Both the position numbers and the translations under genes were made by a program. Positions 33,577-45,563 of a DNA stretch of 64,000 bases are shown here, one piece after another. How positions within the stretch are numbered: position 1 is the stretch's first letter; every line of letters starts with the position of its first letter. The DNA comes from Pleurostoma richardsiae (Eukaryota; Ascomycota; Sordariomycetes; Calosphaeriales; Pleurostomataceae): the NCBI GenBank assembly GCA_030052745.1, contig JANBVO010000007.1:186001-250000 (forward strand), given 5' to 3'. Below the pieces are notes generated by a model. It was not told the DNA's origin. It did no database searches and saw only the letters and a program-made list of their open reading frames with translations.

Positions 33577-35670
33577 TCACGAAAGACCTAGAGCAGTCTC
33601 TAGGCAGTCGACGATCGATGACCCGGTGGTTTCGTCGGTCAGTGTAGTCGTCGAGAGACAGACTAGGGCGTTGCCGGCGGCGTATGGACCAAGAGCCGCG
33701 ACACAGAGCGGGATGTCCAGCAAGATGGCGGCCGAGCCAGTGTCGTCGGCGATGTCCGAGCAAGCAGTTGGCAGGGCTGCGGGGCAAGAAGCTTCAAGCG
33801 CCGTTTCCAAACAGTCAATTATAGACTGCCCTGTGGTGGAAAGGGTGATGACATCGGTGGCAAGACAGGCGGCCGCGTTTCCGACACCGTAGACGCCCAG
33901 TGCAGCGAGACAGAGTGGCGCATCGACGATGAGGTCTAGCCCAATTACGGAGGCGAGGTCAGCGCAGTCCGGCGGGAGGGTCACCGCGCAGTCGGATGCG
34001 GTCGATGTCGCGGTCGGACAGGCCGTGGCGACGACGGTGGTGGTCGCTGTGGCGTCTAAGCCGAGGGCAGTCGTGAGACAGGTGATGATGCTCTGCCCAG
34101 TGGTAAGATCGGTGATGTCAGCCGTCGACAGGCAGACAAGAGCCGAGCCCACGGCGAAAGGACCCAGGGCTACCGTGCAAGCCGGGATGTCGGCGACGAG
34201 CTCTAGACCATCCTCACTCGAGAGATCTGTGCAAGCTTCTGGCAAGGACGAGATACATGTTCCCTCGAAAGCGGTTTCCAGGCAGGAAACAATGGTCGCG
34301 CCAACGGTGGTAAGCCCGATGGTCGATGTCGTGAGGCAGGTCGCGACATTCCCGACAGCGTATGGGCCCAGAGCTGCGACGCAGAGCGGAACCAATGCGA
34401 TGAGGTCAAGGCCATTTGTATCGGACAAGCTCTCGCAGGCATCAGGGAGAGAGGTGACACACGTCGGTGCATTTGTGGTAGTGACCGTGGCGAAGCAACT
34501 AGTGGCAGAAGTTGGAATGGATTCAGAAGTAGTGCTCGACTCGGAAGAGGTAGTCGGTTGAGAAGACGTCGTCAGTCCAAACGTGCTCGATTCAGAAGAG
34601 GTGATCGGTTCAGAAGACGCGGTCAGTTCAGAAGACGTGGTAGGTTCAGAAGACGTGGTCGGTTCGGACGAGATGCTAAACACCACTGCAGAGTTCGAAG
34701 CAGAAGTTGAGCTCGCGCCAGAAGTCGTACTCGCCGGTGCCTCAGAACTCGATTCTGGAGGGACACTTGACGTCGGCGTAGAACCAGATCCAGACACAGA
34801 GCTCGATCCAGAGCCAGTGCTTGGCTCCGGAGATGGCGAGGAGGCAGTGCCGGCGCTGCCAGGGTCAGATGAAACGACAGCCGTGGTGGTCGTTCTGGCT
34901 TCGGTCGATCCAGCTGGGGTGACCGGGGAAGAGATGGGCGTCTCAATGATTACCGTCCCGATAGTCCCAGTGCCAGATGGTGGCAAGGTGACGGTGATCG
35001 TAGTAGACCCCGCATATCCCCCAGTTATCGTTGTGTATGGACCAGTGAAAACCGGAGCAGACGTAGCAGGTATCTCGATAATGACGGTTCCGACAGTATC
35101 GGTGCCGGTTGGTGTCAGCGTCAAGGTCCTTATCTGAGAACCCGAGCCGGAATAAGCCGCAGTGACAGTGGTGTAAGGGCCAGTAAAAGTGGAAGGGGCT
35201 GGGTATTCGACGATGACAGTGCCAGTGCCACCCGGATCCGAAGGCGGAAACGTGACCGTGCGCGGCTCAGTAATAGACGGATCATTGAAGTAGCCGGTAA
35301 GTGTGGTGTATGCAGTAGCCGATGACTCCGTGTCGCTAATCAGGCCACTAGCTTAGCAGGAGGCTGATTTATAGTGCAGAGTTGTTTCATACCTTGTCAG
35401 TGTCGTAGTAGTGGTGGTCAGGCACGTCACAACCGTAGAGACTAACACAGGGGCATTGGTGATGGCCACAGTAAGATCATTAATAGCAATAACCGTGTTG
35501 ACAGCAAAGAAGCTGCTGATAAGAACGGGGGTCTGGGCAACGACCTCGACGGGCTGAGCGATCATTGGGATGGAGCAGCTGTCAAGAATCCCGGCCTTAG
35601 CAGGTGGCAGAGCAGCACTCGCCCACCGCTGTCCGATGAACGCCCCCTGAAGAAGGCGAATGAGGCGCAT
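33577..35670 (-). CDS. adhesin-like protein with four five-cysteine repeats, 2 exons
   Basis: Exons 35670-35393 and 35335-33577 (57-nt intron, GTATGA donor, GATTAG acceptor) encode 678 aa. Three regions follow one another. Residues about 100-230 hold three related copies of a Thr-rich unit (FTGPYTT...GTVIIEIP), reminiscent of flocculin-type repeats. Residues about 230-370 are a Ser/Thr stalk with TTSSEP runs. Residues 385-678 hold four tandem copies of a 65-70 residue unit with five cysteines, spaced 8, 18, 15 and 18 apart in the first three copies and 8, 19, 15 and 18 in the fourth. Consensus of the unit: LPxAC, PLCxAALGPYAVGNA, CLxT and TTGQSIxxCLETAL. The N-terminus is hydrophobic but only weakly signal-like, and there is no C-terminal GPI signal. 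It is probably a secreted or wall protein. I do not recognise the cysteine domain. Confidence 0.75.
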
Positions 35671-36875
35671 GGCTTGGGAAGATAAGTTTTATGAATAATG
35701 ATGTAGGGTGATAGCAATTGAAGAAGAGTAGGAAGTTGGTGTGTCGAGCCTTGCAATGAAGATGAGCCCTGAGAGAAAGCCCAATATCTATATACTTCTT
35801 TGCCTGGTCATGATGAGCTGATCCTATCGTTCAAATCAGCCGGGCATAGAAAGGAACCCTCCCTGAGCTGGAGAACTGTTCTGGGTCCTGGAATGGGGTC
35901 TTAGTTCTGAAATGTAGAGTAACTGGGAACCATCCCAGACCGGTGAAGCGGACTTTGAGCATGTTTAGGAACGATTTTGAGCGGCCGACAAGCGGTCAAT
36001 GCAATTTCAGGACTTGGGTCCTGTGAAGATGAAGAATGAACTTGATCTGAAGGTATCCTCTTGCGTGTTTCCGTCTCGTCCGGGTTACTACTATGGCAGC
36101 TGCTATTCACCAAAGGCACAGCAGTCTAACATGTATACAGGTCAGTATCTACTCGCCGTATGAGAAGGACAAGGTAAATAAATCGGGTATCGGAAAGTGT
36201 TGAAGGTTCAGCGGATATGCCTTGATGGTTATTCTGCACTTTCCGTTATGCTTCTCCATCTTGTAGTTCCGCCTCGACAACGAAGGTAATGCATGCGTTT
36301 AGCTAAGCCTTGACGATATTGTTTCCGAATGTGGAATTCAACGACCTCAATGTCCGAGCTTTTCAGCTCTCGTTGTGAAACAAGAAGTCCGAAGAGAGTC
36401 AACATGTACCCCTGTCTGGCCTAGTCTAGAACTGCAGGACCATGATCCTCTCAAATGCACGACCGTCCTACTAGTAAACATAATACCGGAAGAAATATCT
36501 GTTGCACGGAAATATCGAGGAATTACTTCTCTCGTCGCGTCTCATTCGTGGACCCCTGGGAGGCTGCGTGGTAACCAAAGACATGCCGGTCTATTGGGCA
36601 TGGTCCGCATTCCGCCTCTGCCAGCCAAGTCCTGTCTCAGTAGGCTTTTCGGATATCCAGATCGATTCTTGAAAGGCATTACAACCTCCTCCTATGAGGT
36701 ATTCGTCTGTAATGTTGTGGTCTGACTGATTAAGCCGAGGCCTTTGTCCTATAATTCTCATATATAACTGAACAGGTCGATGTATGATATGTTCATCTCT
36801 CCCTGCTAGACCACAGAGATCCTAATTTACTGAGTCGTTCGCTTGCCAACTGTCCCTACTGTCACTCTTTACATC
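35671..36875. other. divergent intergenic region, nothing recognised
   Basis: About 1.2 kb between two divergent genes for surface-type proteins, so it may act as a shared control region. Short ORFs lack support. No clear TATA or repeat. Confidence 0.45.
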
Positions 36876-37532
36876 ATGAAGCTCTCCTTGGCAGCACTCA
36901 TCTCCTTCTGCTCCGTCGCTTTGACTAGTATAGAGAGACGCCACGATGGAATCGCTGACTGCGTCCCGGCCACGGTGCTCCCCGCTGTCACCGTAACGCG
37001 CTGCGAACCACACACCTCGATCTTCACTCCAACCGAAGGCCTTCATACGATGACATACACCACCGTCTTTGCGCAGTTCTGCCCCACGGGTCTTGAGTCC
37101 AAGACATACACCATTACGCATACCTGTGATAAGGCCCCTTGCACCACAACGGCTGGACAGGTGCCTCCCGGATTCACTGTGGCTGCTTCGACTTGCCACA
37201 GTTGTGGGCCCGAGCCCATCACGGCGACACTCACGTTCCCCGCGCAAGAAAGTTTGCCATCCGAGACCAACAGCGCCAGCTACCTCCCGGCAGGCCAGAC
37301 TACCAACGCTATCCCAGGCACGGATGAAACTTCTTCTGTCTGCTCTGATTGTGCTGAGGTTCTCTCACACACGACTTTGGCTACTCAAACGGCTACCGAG
37401 GCTTCTACCTGTTACGGATGCGAAAAGAGCCCCTCAGCTTCCGTCGTTGTGGTGAGCTCGGCCGCTAAAGCTTCGTCTTTTATTGGAATCCACATTATAC
37501 TGGCGATGGTCTACTCCTGGTTTACCCTGTGA
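36876..37532 (+). CDS. small secreted GPI-type protein with CxxC pairs
   Basis: Single-exon 218 aa protein. It starts with a clear signal peptide (MKLSLAALISFCSVALTS). The body is Thr-, Ser- and Cys-rich, with three CxxC motifs at roughly even distance (TCHSCG, VCSDCA, TCYGCE) and a fourth cysteine group near CDKAPC. It ends in a hydrophobic stretch after SSAAKASS (FIGIHIILAMVYSWF), as expected of a GPI-attachment signal. It is likely linked to the plasma membrane or cell wall. The upstream ATG at 36843 would bury the signal peptide, so 36876 is preferred. No enzyme motif is present and the function is unknown. Confidence 0.75.
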   Translation: MKLSLAALISFCSVALTSIERRHDGIADCVPATVLPAVTVTRCEPHTSIFTPTEGLHTMTYTTVFAQFCPTGLESKTYTITHTCDKAPCTTTAGQVPPGFTVAASTCHSCGPEPITATLTFPAQESLPSETNSASYLPAGQTTNAIPGTDETSSVCSDCAEVLSHTTLATQTATEASTCYGCEKSPSASVVVVSSAAKASSFIGIHIILAMVYSWFTL

Positions 37533-39422
37533 GACTGTGCTTGGGGCTTCGAGAACTGCAGGTTTTCAATTCTTTCTTAGATTGTCATTGCAATTGGGTT
37601 CGATGTAGCTTGGATGCCTTGATAATTCTTTGTAATTAGCAATAAGATTAATCGGATTCGCCTATTTATTTGGAGATAATTGTATAACTCATCAGCCGTG
37701 CACAAAGTGTGTCTCAGCCCCGAACCAGGTATGATGAGACCACAGCAAAGTGGGCTTAAGATATGGAAAGGCCAGCACGACAGGGGTGTTCGATCACTCC
37801 AGAGGAGGCTGGTCTCGCGAATCTGAAATTGTTGTGTAGGTAGTTGACTCAGTCACAACTTCAAAGGCAGTAGCTGTGATGAGACCGATCAGGTCCAGAT
37901 GCACTAGAATGCAACCTCCTTTGTGAACACCCCTGAAAGAGCCAAGTCATTGGCCCTAGGTGTGCCATCCTATACTACCGGCAAGGACGGCGGCGAAGCA
38001 TCTAAAAACAGCCAGAATGTTACTGAGCCACTTTGACGCTGTTCCAGAAGGGTTTTTGAAGCTTCCGCATCTTAATCTTGTCAAACGTTTAATTGCACTG
38101 GAGTTCCCGGCTCCGACAGCTGTCATCTTTGTTCTACTGTTACTACCTGCGTCTCCAAAGCGTAGGACATGACTCCATGGCTTAGTTTCTCTATCCGCAA
38201 CACTCGACGTCGACCTAGGTGAAGCATACCTCGCGCGGTCTATAGACTGATAAGACTAGTTGGAGACTTCAGTTCCATCCGAAACAGGCAGACGCCCGAA
38301 TCGAGAGCTTCTCTGCCACATCTCAGCTTTCTGACAAATCGTACATCGGTGTTCTGATGTACCGCTCAGTTCGGTTTCATCCTCGGGGCCACATAGCCGT
38401 CCCGTCACCTGAACCATCACGCACAACGAATGGATTCGCAATCCTCGCGTTAGGAACATTCCGACGCGGCAGCAGGACTTCCATGATACCTTCCGCCCCA
38501 GCCACTCCTCATGAAGCTGCGAGACATGGCGATGGACATCAGCTACCCCGAGGCCTGCGATCGATACTTTCGCCATGTGGCTGAGACAGACAGACAGCCA
38601 GCAGCGGAACAAAGCCTCTTCCTCACAATTCAGAGAACTGCTTGCTATTTTACGAGGACTTGACGAAGATATTTGGCAACGCCCAACGTCGTACGACATC
38701 ACCCAGTCAGTCTGTCTCCTCACTCCCGTATACATAATGCAGCCCGCGACTAGACGATCAACCTAGCCGTTGCATCTTTGCTTTACAGTTACTAGTGCGG
38801 CTATAACCAATATCTTTCGAGCCACAGTTCGACGCTAACCAACGCCAGCTGCCCGTCTCGGTGGGGAGGCACTGAGACTTCGGAGATTCGCCCAGCCACA
38901 GCCTGATGAGTTAACAAAGTTATCGATACAGTGCAGGGCGCGGACGGGAGGCGCACGATCCGGGATGAGACCGACCATCACTGAATGGGAAAGTGAGCCG
39001 AATTGCTCGAGTGCATTGGGTTGACACGGGATAACTTATGCCAAAGCTACCTGGCTCTTCTAGATACTGCATCTGAACACCAAGGTTTCTCTCCCGCAGG
39101 TAGCTTAGCTAGGTACTTCCTCCGCCTAGATTCTTCCAATCTAAGGAGACATGCGCGTTGTGACTGAATACACCATCACCTAGACATCTCTTTACGTGAG
39201 TCGGTGTGCCACAGTAACATACCTAACTACCCAGTGCACCAGGTTGGAGCCAGTTCGATAATTATGGCAAACATTAAAACAGGATGTTATTCTGGGTTCG
39301 ACCTATTTGCCATTTCTTCTGCTAACCCGTGTGCCCGTAAAGGGAGACAATATCGAAACAAGACCGTGGCTTGACTAAAACAGAGCGCGACGTACGCAAT
39401 CCGGGAACTTGGGACATCCCCT
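37533..39422. other. long intergenic region, possible F-box-like relic
   Basis: About 1.9 kb. One plus-strand stretch near 38520-38660 reads LLMKLRDMAMDISYPEACDRY then FRHVAETDRQ, and has the look of a coding exon, but no start or splice signals support it. The rest shows nothing I recognise. Confidence 0.4.
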
Positions 39423-41741
39423 TCAACCAGTAACCGCCAAGACGGCAACTCCCCAAGCAGGGATGCTGATAGCGTACCCGTCCGACGAGCTGCCAGCCAC
39501 TGTGCTCGTCTGCGGCGTGATTGAGACAATACCAGGATAGTTCGATGTCAGTTGTGGGCCGGACAGCAGCATCAGGGAGGCAGAGGAGCTGAAGGTTGCC
39601 CCAGAGAACTTTACGGTGACTGAGGCAGCCGAGGAGCCGTAGTTAGCGAGTTTGACGTAGTAGGTGCCGTCTGACTTGGAGGATGCTACCCAGTATACCG
39701 GTCCGAACGCGGAGTCGGACGTGACTGGCAGGATGGTGGTGCCTCGGTTGGTTGAGAACATATGCTGGACCCAGAAGGACGTGCTGCCCGTGATAGACCC
39801 TACGGTCGAGTTCACACCGAAGAGGTCGGGCTAAAGAGTGCAATCGTTGTATCAGCAACTAATGCCTCTCATGATGAAAAAAGGGAGCAAATGAAGGAAA
39901 TCAAAAGAAGGCACCAGAAACGAGCAAAGCCAGGTAAAGTCGACTTACCGACCACTGAGCCATGTCATAATGCTCGAATAGGGGAGCGAAGCTGGCCATC
40001 TTGACCAGGTCACTGTTCCGCTCCATCCCGATCATGTACACCGCCTCACCACAGCTGCCCTGCATATTGGACCAGTACGTGGTCGAGCCGTCGTTGCCGC
40101 TCGTACTCGCATACTCGCCCACGAGTACACCAAATCCGTTACCTCGTGCAACATTGTCCCATTCGTTGAACTTTGCAACAAAACTGTCCGGGCTGAGGTA
40201 CCAGTGGGTATCTGTGTAGGCACCTGCCGGAAGCGTGCTTGGCAAGCAGTCGGCCTCTGAGGTAGACGCGACGATGGTGATGTCCGGGTACGCAGCGTGA
40301 ATCGCATTGTAGATGTCAGTGAAACGCGAGGCGTAAGTGTCACAACCACCAGACAGGAAGTCCTCATTTCCGACTTCGATGTAATTTAACGAGTACGGAT
40401 CTGAACGGCCGTATTGAGCACGAAGCGCTCCCCAGGTGGTTGAAGTGTCGCCCAGGATAAACTCGAGTTCGTTCAGGATGTCATCAATGTACGGCTGCAG
40501 AGCTGAGCCCGAAACGACGCCGCCTCCAAGAGTGAGACCGGACCAGACGGCAAGGAGCGGCTCCATGCTCATATCAATACACCACTGGAAGTATTCCATG
40601 AGACCTAGTATGCCATCAGAACTAAGCTTGCAATGCGGTGTATAACCAAGCTGAATTCTCTGGGAGACGAACCTAGAGCGTCCGTGTTAGCATACCCCCA
40701 GTCGCCCTGCCGCCCGGGCCTGAGGTGGACTGGTCCGATAGTCTCGTTCCACTTCCATCGAGAAGCCACTGTCGCGCCCTCGCTTTGTGAACGATGTCAG
40801 ATCAGCTCGGACCTAGTGAGGAACTTCGACTGTCTTACAGGTTGTTTCCACCAGGGAAGCGCAAAAATGACGGCGCTATTTGCTCCAGATATGTCGCCAC
40901 ATCATTCCGGAGCCCGTTATAACTGCCAACATGCGCCGTACACATTAGTGCAAGATTCATAAGCAGGACAGAAAGGGTAACCATCGACTTACCGCTGATG
41001 ATACGTGACAGGGAAGAGCTGGACCAGATCGAAATACAAAGCCGAGCCTGCAACGAAGCTGGCATCGAAGGTCAGCTGCCAGTAGTTGCTGCTCTCATAG
41101 CTCTGTTCTGAGGTGTAAGTGGTCTCGTAGTACGTGAACGAGTCGGCATTGCTGTCGATCGTGATCGTCTTGGTAGCGTAGACTGTACCACTCGGTCCAA
41201 TGAGAGACAGGGCCACAGGGCCGGAGTACGCTCCCTTCACCCAGAAGTAGTTGGCATAGGTGTCCTCGTTCACGGGAACACCGAGGTAGCCAGCATTGGA
41301 GAATCCCACTTGACCAGTCGTCCCCGATGGGACAGCAACCTTGAGAGAGTGCGTTATGGCGGTGGACAGCGGGTTGGCTGTGTCGATAGACAGCGTAACG
41401 TTGCCGACTGCTGCATAGGCGGTCAAGCTTGGGCTGTCACCTTGGAAGCCATTGTTGCGGAGCAACTGCCCATGGATGCCTCCGTCTCCTGCTCAATGGT
41501 TAGCAGTGTATCAAGTCCTATATGCTAAACACCATGGTGTGCACCAGAGTAGTTGATATCCTACCACGGCTTCCAGTCAGAGCTAGTCAATAGGTGGTAC
41601 CTGTATGTTCTTACTCACTTCAAACATGATACCATAGAGCAATGGGCTACTGGCATTGCCCCCCGTAGTGGACACAGTCAAGGTAACGGCATTGGCTGTT
41701 GCCACCAAAAGCACTGAGAGGAAAGAAGAAGGTCGAACCAT
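39423..41741 (-). CDS. GH51 alpha-L-arabinofuranosidase, 7 exons
   Basis: Exons 41741-41619, 41560-41545, 41488-40993, 40922-40839, 40782-40673, 40604-39949 and 39830-39423 encode 630 aa. All junctions keep frame. The 16-nt second exon spells DINYSG across its borders. A signal peptide (MVRPSSFLSVLLVATANA) marks secretion. The N-terminal module ends in SFLRFPGGNNLEG, typical of GH51. The catalytic acid/base is Glu357 in YIEVGNEDF and the nucleophile is probably Glu440 in VLVGEYAST; DTHWYL lies between. The C-terminal beta domain starts around SFWVQHMFSTNRGTT. The enzyme releases terminal arabinose from arabinoxylan and pectin side chains. The longest intron (118 nt) is the last. Length and motif order fit the family. 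Confidence 0.93.
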
Positions 41742-42646
41742 GATTCAGAGTCATCACAGATGTACCAGGAGATTGGTGGAGAGGTTGTCATAAACGGTTG
41801 GCAAAGCAGGGTTCGTCGGCCCCCTTATATCCCATCGCAGGCTCACCCTCGGACCTCCTGCTGGCTATTCGGAGGATTAGCCAATCTCGTCCCCCATTTC
41901 CAGGATTCAGTCGAATGGGAAAGTAATGGTTACTTGCGTCGACGACCCTGTATCCCGACTCGTGCGCCTCGGCATCGATCGTGGAATCTCATGTGGGGTG
42001 CATACAGTACAGCCGATCTCCCCGCATCAAAGCCCCTGGACGCAGGAAAACGTGCGGTTGCAGCAACAAGCTGTAAACGCGCCAATGAACCACAATCGAC
42101 CGACTACTGCTCCAGGAAGGATTACGAACTTGCCCCAGACAACCTCCCTGAACCCCGTCGCCTCCTTGAGTGATCGACATAACCGCTCCAGTAAAGAGAG
42201 ATGACGACTCTTTGTGTGCGTGCAGGAGCAAGTCCCCTGAGCAACTCACTGAAGACCGTCAGGAACAGCCGTGATGTTGATCCGAGGAAACAACAACACC
42301 AGGTCATGGGGTGTGCATCGGAGTGGAGCAAAGAAGCACATGGCGACCTACATTGTAACCCGCCGGACCGATCCGGACCGTAAGAAGATCCAGGTCTCCA
42401 AGTTTCCAAGGTTGGAGCAGAGCCCATATTTAATGATGTTTTTGCAAAGTGCGTAGAAGCAGATTCCAGCTAAATTCGTGTTGTTTTAGGAGTGATCACC
42501 AAATGGTATAGGAACAGTGCTAGCCCGTCGAGAGTGGAAGGTTGACAAGGTCAAACTTCAAACTTCAAATCAAATATCGCTCTGTGGTATCTCTATCTTA
42601 CATAGGAACTTCTCTTTCTCCTTCTCCTCCTTGTCGATTCTCTCAT
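41742..42646. other. intergenic, nothing recognised
   Basis: About 900 nt containing the promoter of the arabinofuranosidase gene. ORFs on both strands overlap without supporting features. No TATA box or known carbon-control site was verified. Confidence 0.45.
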
Positions 42647-42997
42647 CTAGAAGCCAGGCCCTCCACCACCTCCACGTCCACCGCCACCACCGGGTCCTCC
42701 CCCAAACCCTCCTCCTGGTCCACCGAACCCTCCTCCTGGTCCACCAAACCCCCCGCCTGGCCCTCCGAATCCTCCTCCTGGCTCTCCGAACCCTCCACCG
42801 CCGTGGTGATGTCCGCCGCCGGGCCCTCCGAATCCTCCGCCTGGACCCCCGAATCCTCCTCCAGGGCCCCCGAATCCCCCACCCCCGTGTCCTCCTCCAC
42901 CATACCCGCCTCCAGGTCCCTGTTGCCCGAAGACTGGACGAGGTCCAGGATCACCGTAGCCCCCGTAGTTTCGTCTTGATCCCAAACCGAAACACAT
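42647..42997 (-). CDS. glycine-rich protein with MCFG start
   Basis: Single-exon 116 aa protein. It opens MCFGLGSRRNYGGYGD. From memory, short fungal proteins with an MCFG start are widespread in Pezizomycotina; Cys2 could be lipidated, which is inference. The rest is built from GFGGPGG units of seven residues, encoded by a 21-bp tandem array at about 42700-42890, with one HHHGGGG interruption and a closing GGGRGGGGG tract. There is no signal peptide. It is probably disordered and may sit at a membrane through its N-terminus. The antisense strand is also open across the repeat but reads as a monotonous acidic repeat. Confidence 0.6.
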   Translation of the reverse strand: MCFGLGSRRNYGGYGDPGPRPVFGQQGPGGGYGGGGHGGGGFGGPGGGFGGPGGGFGGPGGGHHHGGGGFGEPGGGFGGPGGGFGGPGGGFGGPGGGFGGGPGGGGGRGGGGGPGF

Positions 42998-44093
42998 TGT
43001 GTCTTTGAACTGGTTGGGAGAAGGAGTGTTGAGATGCCTGAGCTCAATTCGCTTCCGAGTGGAGAGCTGTTGTTCGATTGTGTGTTGTGGTTGTTTGTCC
43101 TGAACACCTAGCTAGGGAGACAAACAATTGGTACTCGAGTGCTCTTGTAAAGATCTTCAAGCAATTGCGGCCGATTCGTGAGAGGGCTCTGTATGCTGAT
43201 GCTTTCTTTGTACGTCGAGGAAAGTGGATATTTTTGATCGATTTTTCTTAATCTCGAAACTCGGCTTTTCGTGAGGGACTCCAGCTGAATCGAGAGCCGA
43301 AAGTGGGAAGTCCCTCTCTTATGATGCGCGACGCTATCTCGCCAGTGTCGTCATGCCACTCGCGGTGAACGTCACAGACAGTGGCTCATCCGGCCGCCCA
43401 GGGCTCTTTTCAGCCGACTAGCCACACTCGAGCCACGCAATCAATTACCTGTTTCGGCGAGGTGGGTTGACTCGGGAGCCTGTGACGGGCATCATCCCGC
43501 CGAACTGGGGGGCCCTGGCGTTGCCACGGGTGGATCTGATGCGAGAGGCTAACAATAGCACCGGGCTTGGCCGCCGCCCACAAGCCGAGACTGAGACTCG
43601 TGTCGCGAATGACGAGCTGGATGGCAGGATTTGACGCCGCCTCTATGGCCCTGCGCCATGAAGCCATCGTCGTTCTCTCCTACGCGCCCCTCGCTACCGG
43701 CGTAGCCAGTGACGGGGATTGATACCGGTCATGGAACTCTTCTCTCGTCGCTGGTAGACAGTGGGACTCAGTGTCTCCCTCCTTGGCTCTAGGGCAGGGC
43801 TAAGAATTACCGGGAGAGACCCCCCGCATCCCAGCGAGATGGAGGAGGGTTTGGTGTCTATCATGACCATCGCAATCTAGCGGTCGTGTTGACCTGCTGG
43901 ACTCCTTGGCCCAGAACGACTAACCTGCTTTGCCCATTCGAGCTTGTTGTGGTGTTTACCGCTCAGGTACGTCGCCTGCGGCGTCATTCTCTAGTTTGAG
44001 CACGCTCCTTGGAATCAGACACATACAACTACAATGGTGATGGTATTCTCATCCAGACCAGAAGCCTTATTGACATTGAGAGCTCCTCAGGAC
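42998..44093. other. intergenic, nothing recognised
   Basis: About 1.1 kb between two minus-strand genes. No supported gene, repeat or control element was seen. Confidence 0.5.
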
Positions 44094-45563
44094 TTAGTCA
44101 GATAAAGTCCCCCTCCTCGACTCCATCCCCCCCTCCGAGGGCGTGCTCTCGCTCCACACGCTGCGGTAATACGCCCTCGCCTGCTCCCGCGTGAACACCT
44201 CCCTCGGCACCCTCGTGAAGCTGTCCACCCCCCGCGGCACCGCCGGCACGGGCGGCACGCCCCCTCCCTCCCCGTCCTCGCCCCCCGCCGCCCTCGCCTC
44301 GTACTCGCTCCGGCTCCAGTAGCTGCTCGCCGTGCTGGTACGCACGCTCCGCCCGCCCGCGGTCCCGGGTCTGCTGCCGATCCCTCCGCTGCCACCGGGC
44401 GGGTTCAGCCGCAGCGGGTGGTGCGCGCTCGCCCGCCGGAACCAGCTCGCGATGCTGCCGCGCAGCCGCGCCTGCGGCACCGGCGTCGGCTCCATGATCG
44501 GTATCGGGTACCCCGGGCCGGGACGCTTCTCGTCTAGGTATCCCTGCGGCGTGATACCGGACATCGGGTCGTCTGTCGCCCTCGCTGCTGCAGCTGCGGC
44601 CGCGTAGCTGCCTATGCCGAAGGTGGGGACGCGCCGGCCCGGGTGCGGGTCTGAGCCCGGCGGGGCGGCGTGGGCGCGGTAGGCCGCGGCGAAGAGGGAG
44701 TTGGCGACGGCGGAGCGGGAGCGCCCGTGCGATCGAGGAGTCGGCGGCGGTGGCTGTCTGTTGCGGGAGACAAAGGGGAGGAGGAAGGGCCTCTGCCGGG
44801 TGGGCGGGCCATCGGCCAGGCGGTCGCCCTGGGTCAGGCGCCGGCGCCTGCGCCGGTAGAGGATGAAGGCCCAGATGAGGCTTACGAGGAGAATGCCTGC
44901 AGCTGGAGTGGTCTTAGCACGAGGGGCCAATATGCAAAGTGGCCAAAGGTGGGAGACGGGGAGGGAGGAAACGTACCTATCACACCGAAGGCGATGCCGA
45001 CTTTGACGCCTCCCGGTAGGTCGTTGCCGTCGTCGTGATGGTGAGCCTGCTTCGTCTGCGTTTCGGCGGTAGCCACGGCCGTTGAAGACGACGAGGGGGC
45101 GCGCGTCTGTACACTGCTCGCTCTGGACGAAGCGAGGGATATCGACGAGGTAGAAGAAAACACAGAAGTCGTGGTCGTCTCGGGAGTGCTGGTTGATGTA
45201 AGGAATGTGCTAGTAGATGTGAATACCTCAGTCGACGTAGCGGAATCGGATCCGGTGCTGAGCGTCGAGCTCGTCGCCGCGAAAGCGGTGGTGGTTGAAA
45301 TAGCAATCGAGGAAGTGGTCAGAGATGCAGAGGGCGCCGGCGGAGGAATTGCTGCGGGGGATGGCGCATCGTCGTCGTCGTCGTCATCATCATCCAAGTC
45401 GTCCTCATCGTGGATATCGCCGTGGAGGGCATCGACGTGATCTCGAACCCGCAGCCAATCGAGATCCACTACGGGACGGGCGCGCCTGTGGCTGGGCAGT
45501 CTGCGGACGAGGTGATGAGCGTGAGTCTGAACGGTAGCGGGTGATCGACGCGACTCACCGCAT
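44094..45563 (-). CDS. single-pass Ser/Thr-rich membrane protein, sensor-like; 5' end uncertain
   Basis: Exons 45500-44977 and 44896-44094 (80-nt intron GTACGT...CTGCAG) are well supported. An upstream exon ending at 45559 is tentative: ATG at 45563, GTGAGT donor, CCGCAG acceptor. The order is an acidic Asp run, a Ser/Thr-rich stretch of about 110 residues, a transmembrane helix across the splice (GVKVGIAFGVIGILLVSLIWAF), a basic stop-transfer RRRRRR, and a Pro/Arg-rich cytosolic tail of 250 residues with PPVPAVP near the end. This is the layout of Mid2/WSC-like wall sensors, although I see no WSC cysteine domain. A signal peptide is not apparent in my model, so the true first exon may be missing. 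The function is inferred from topology only. Confidence 0.6.

Noticed and set aside
42643-43107. Acidic repeat ORF (EEDSEGQ, VDQEEGS) overlapping the glycine-rich gene on the same strand in another frame
   Set aside because: It is a frame-shifted reading of the same 21-bp repeat; the MCFG frame has the recognisable N-terminus.
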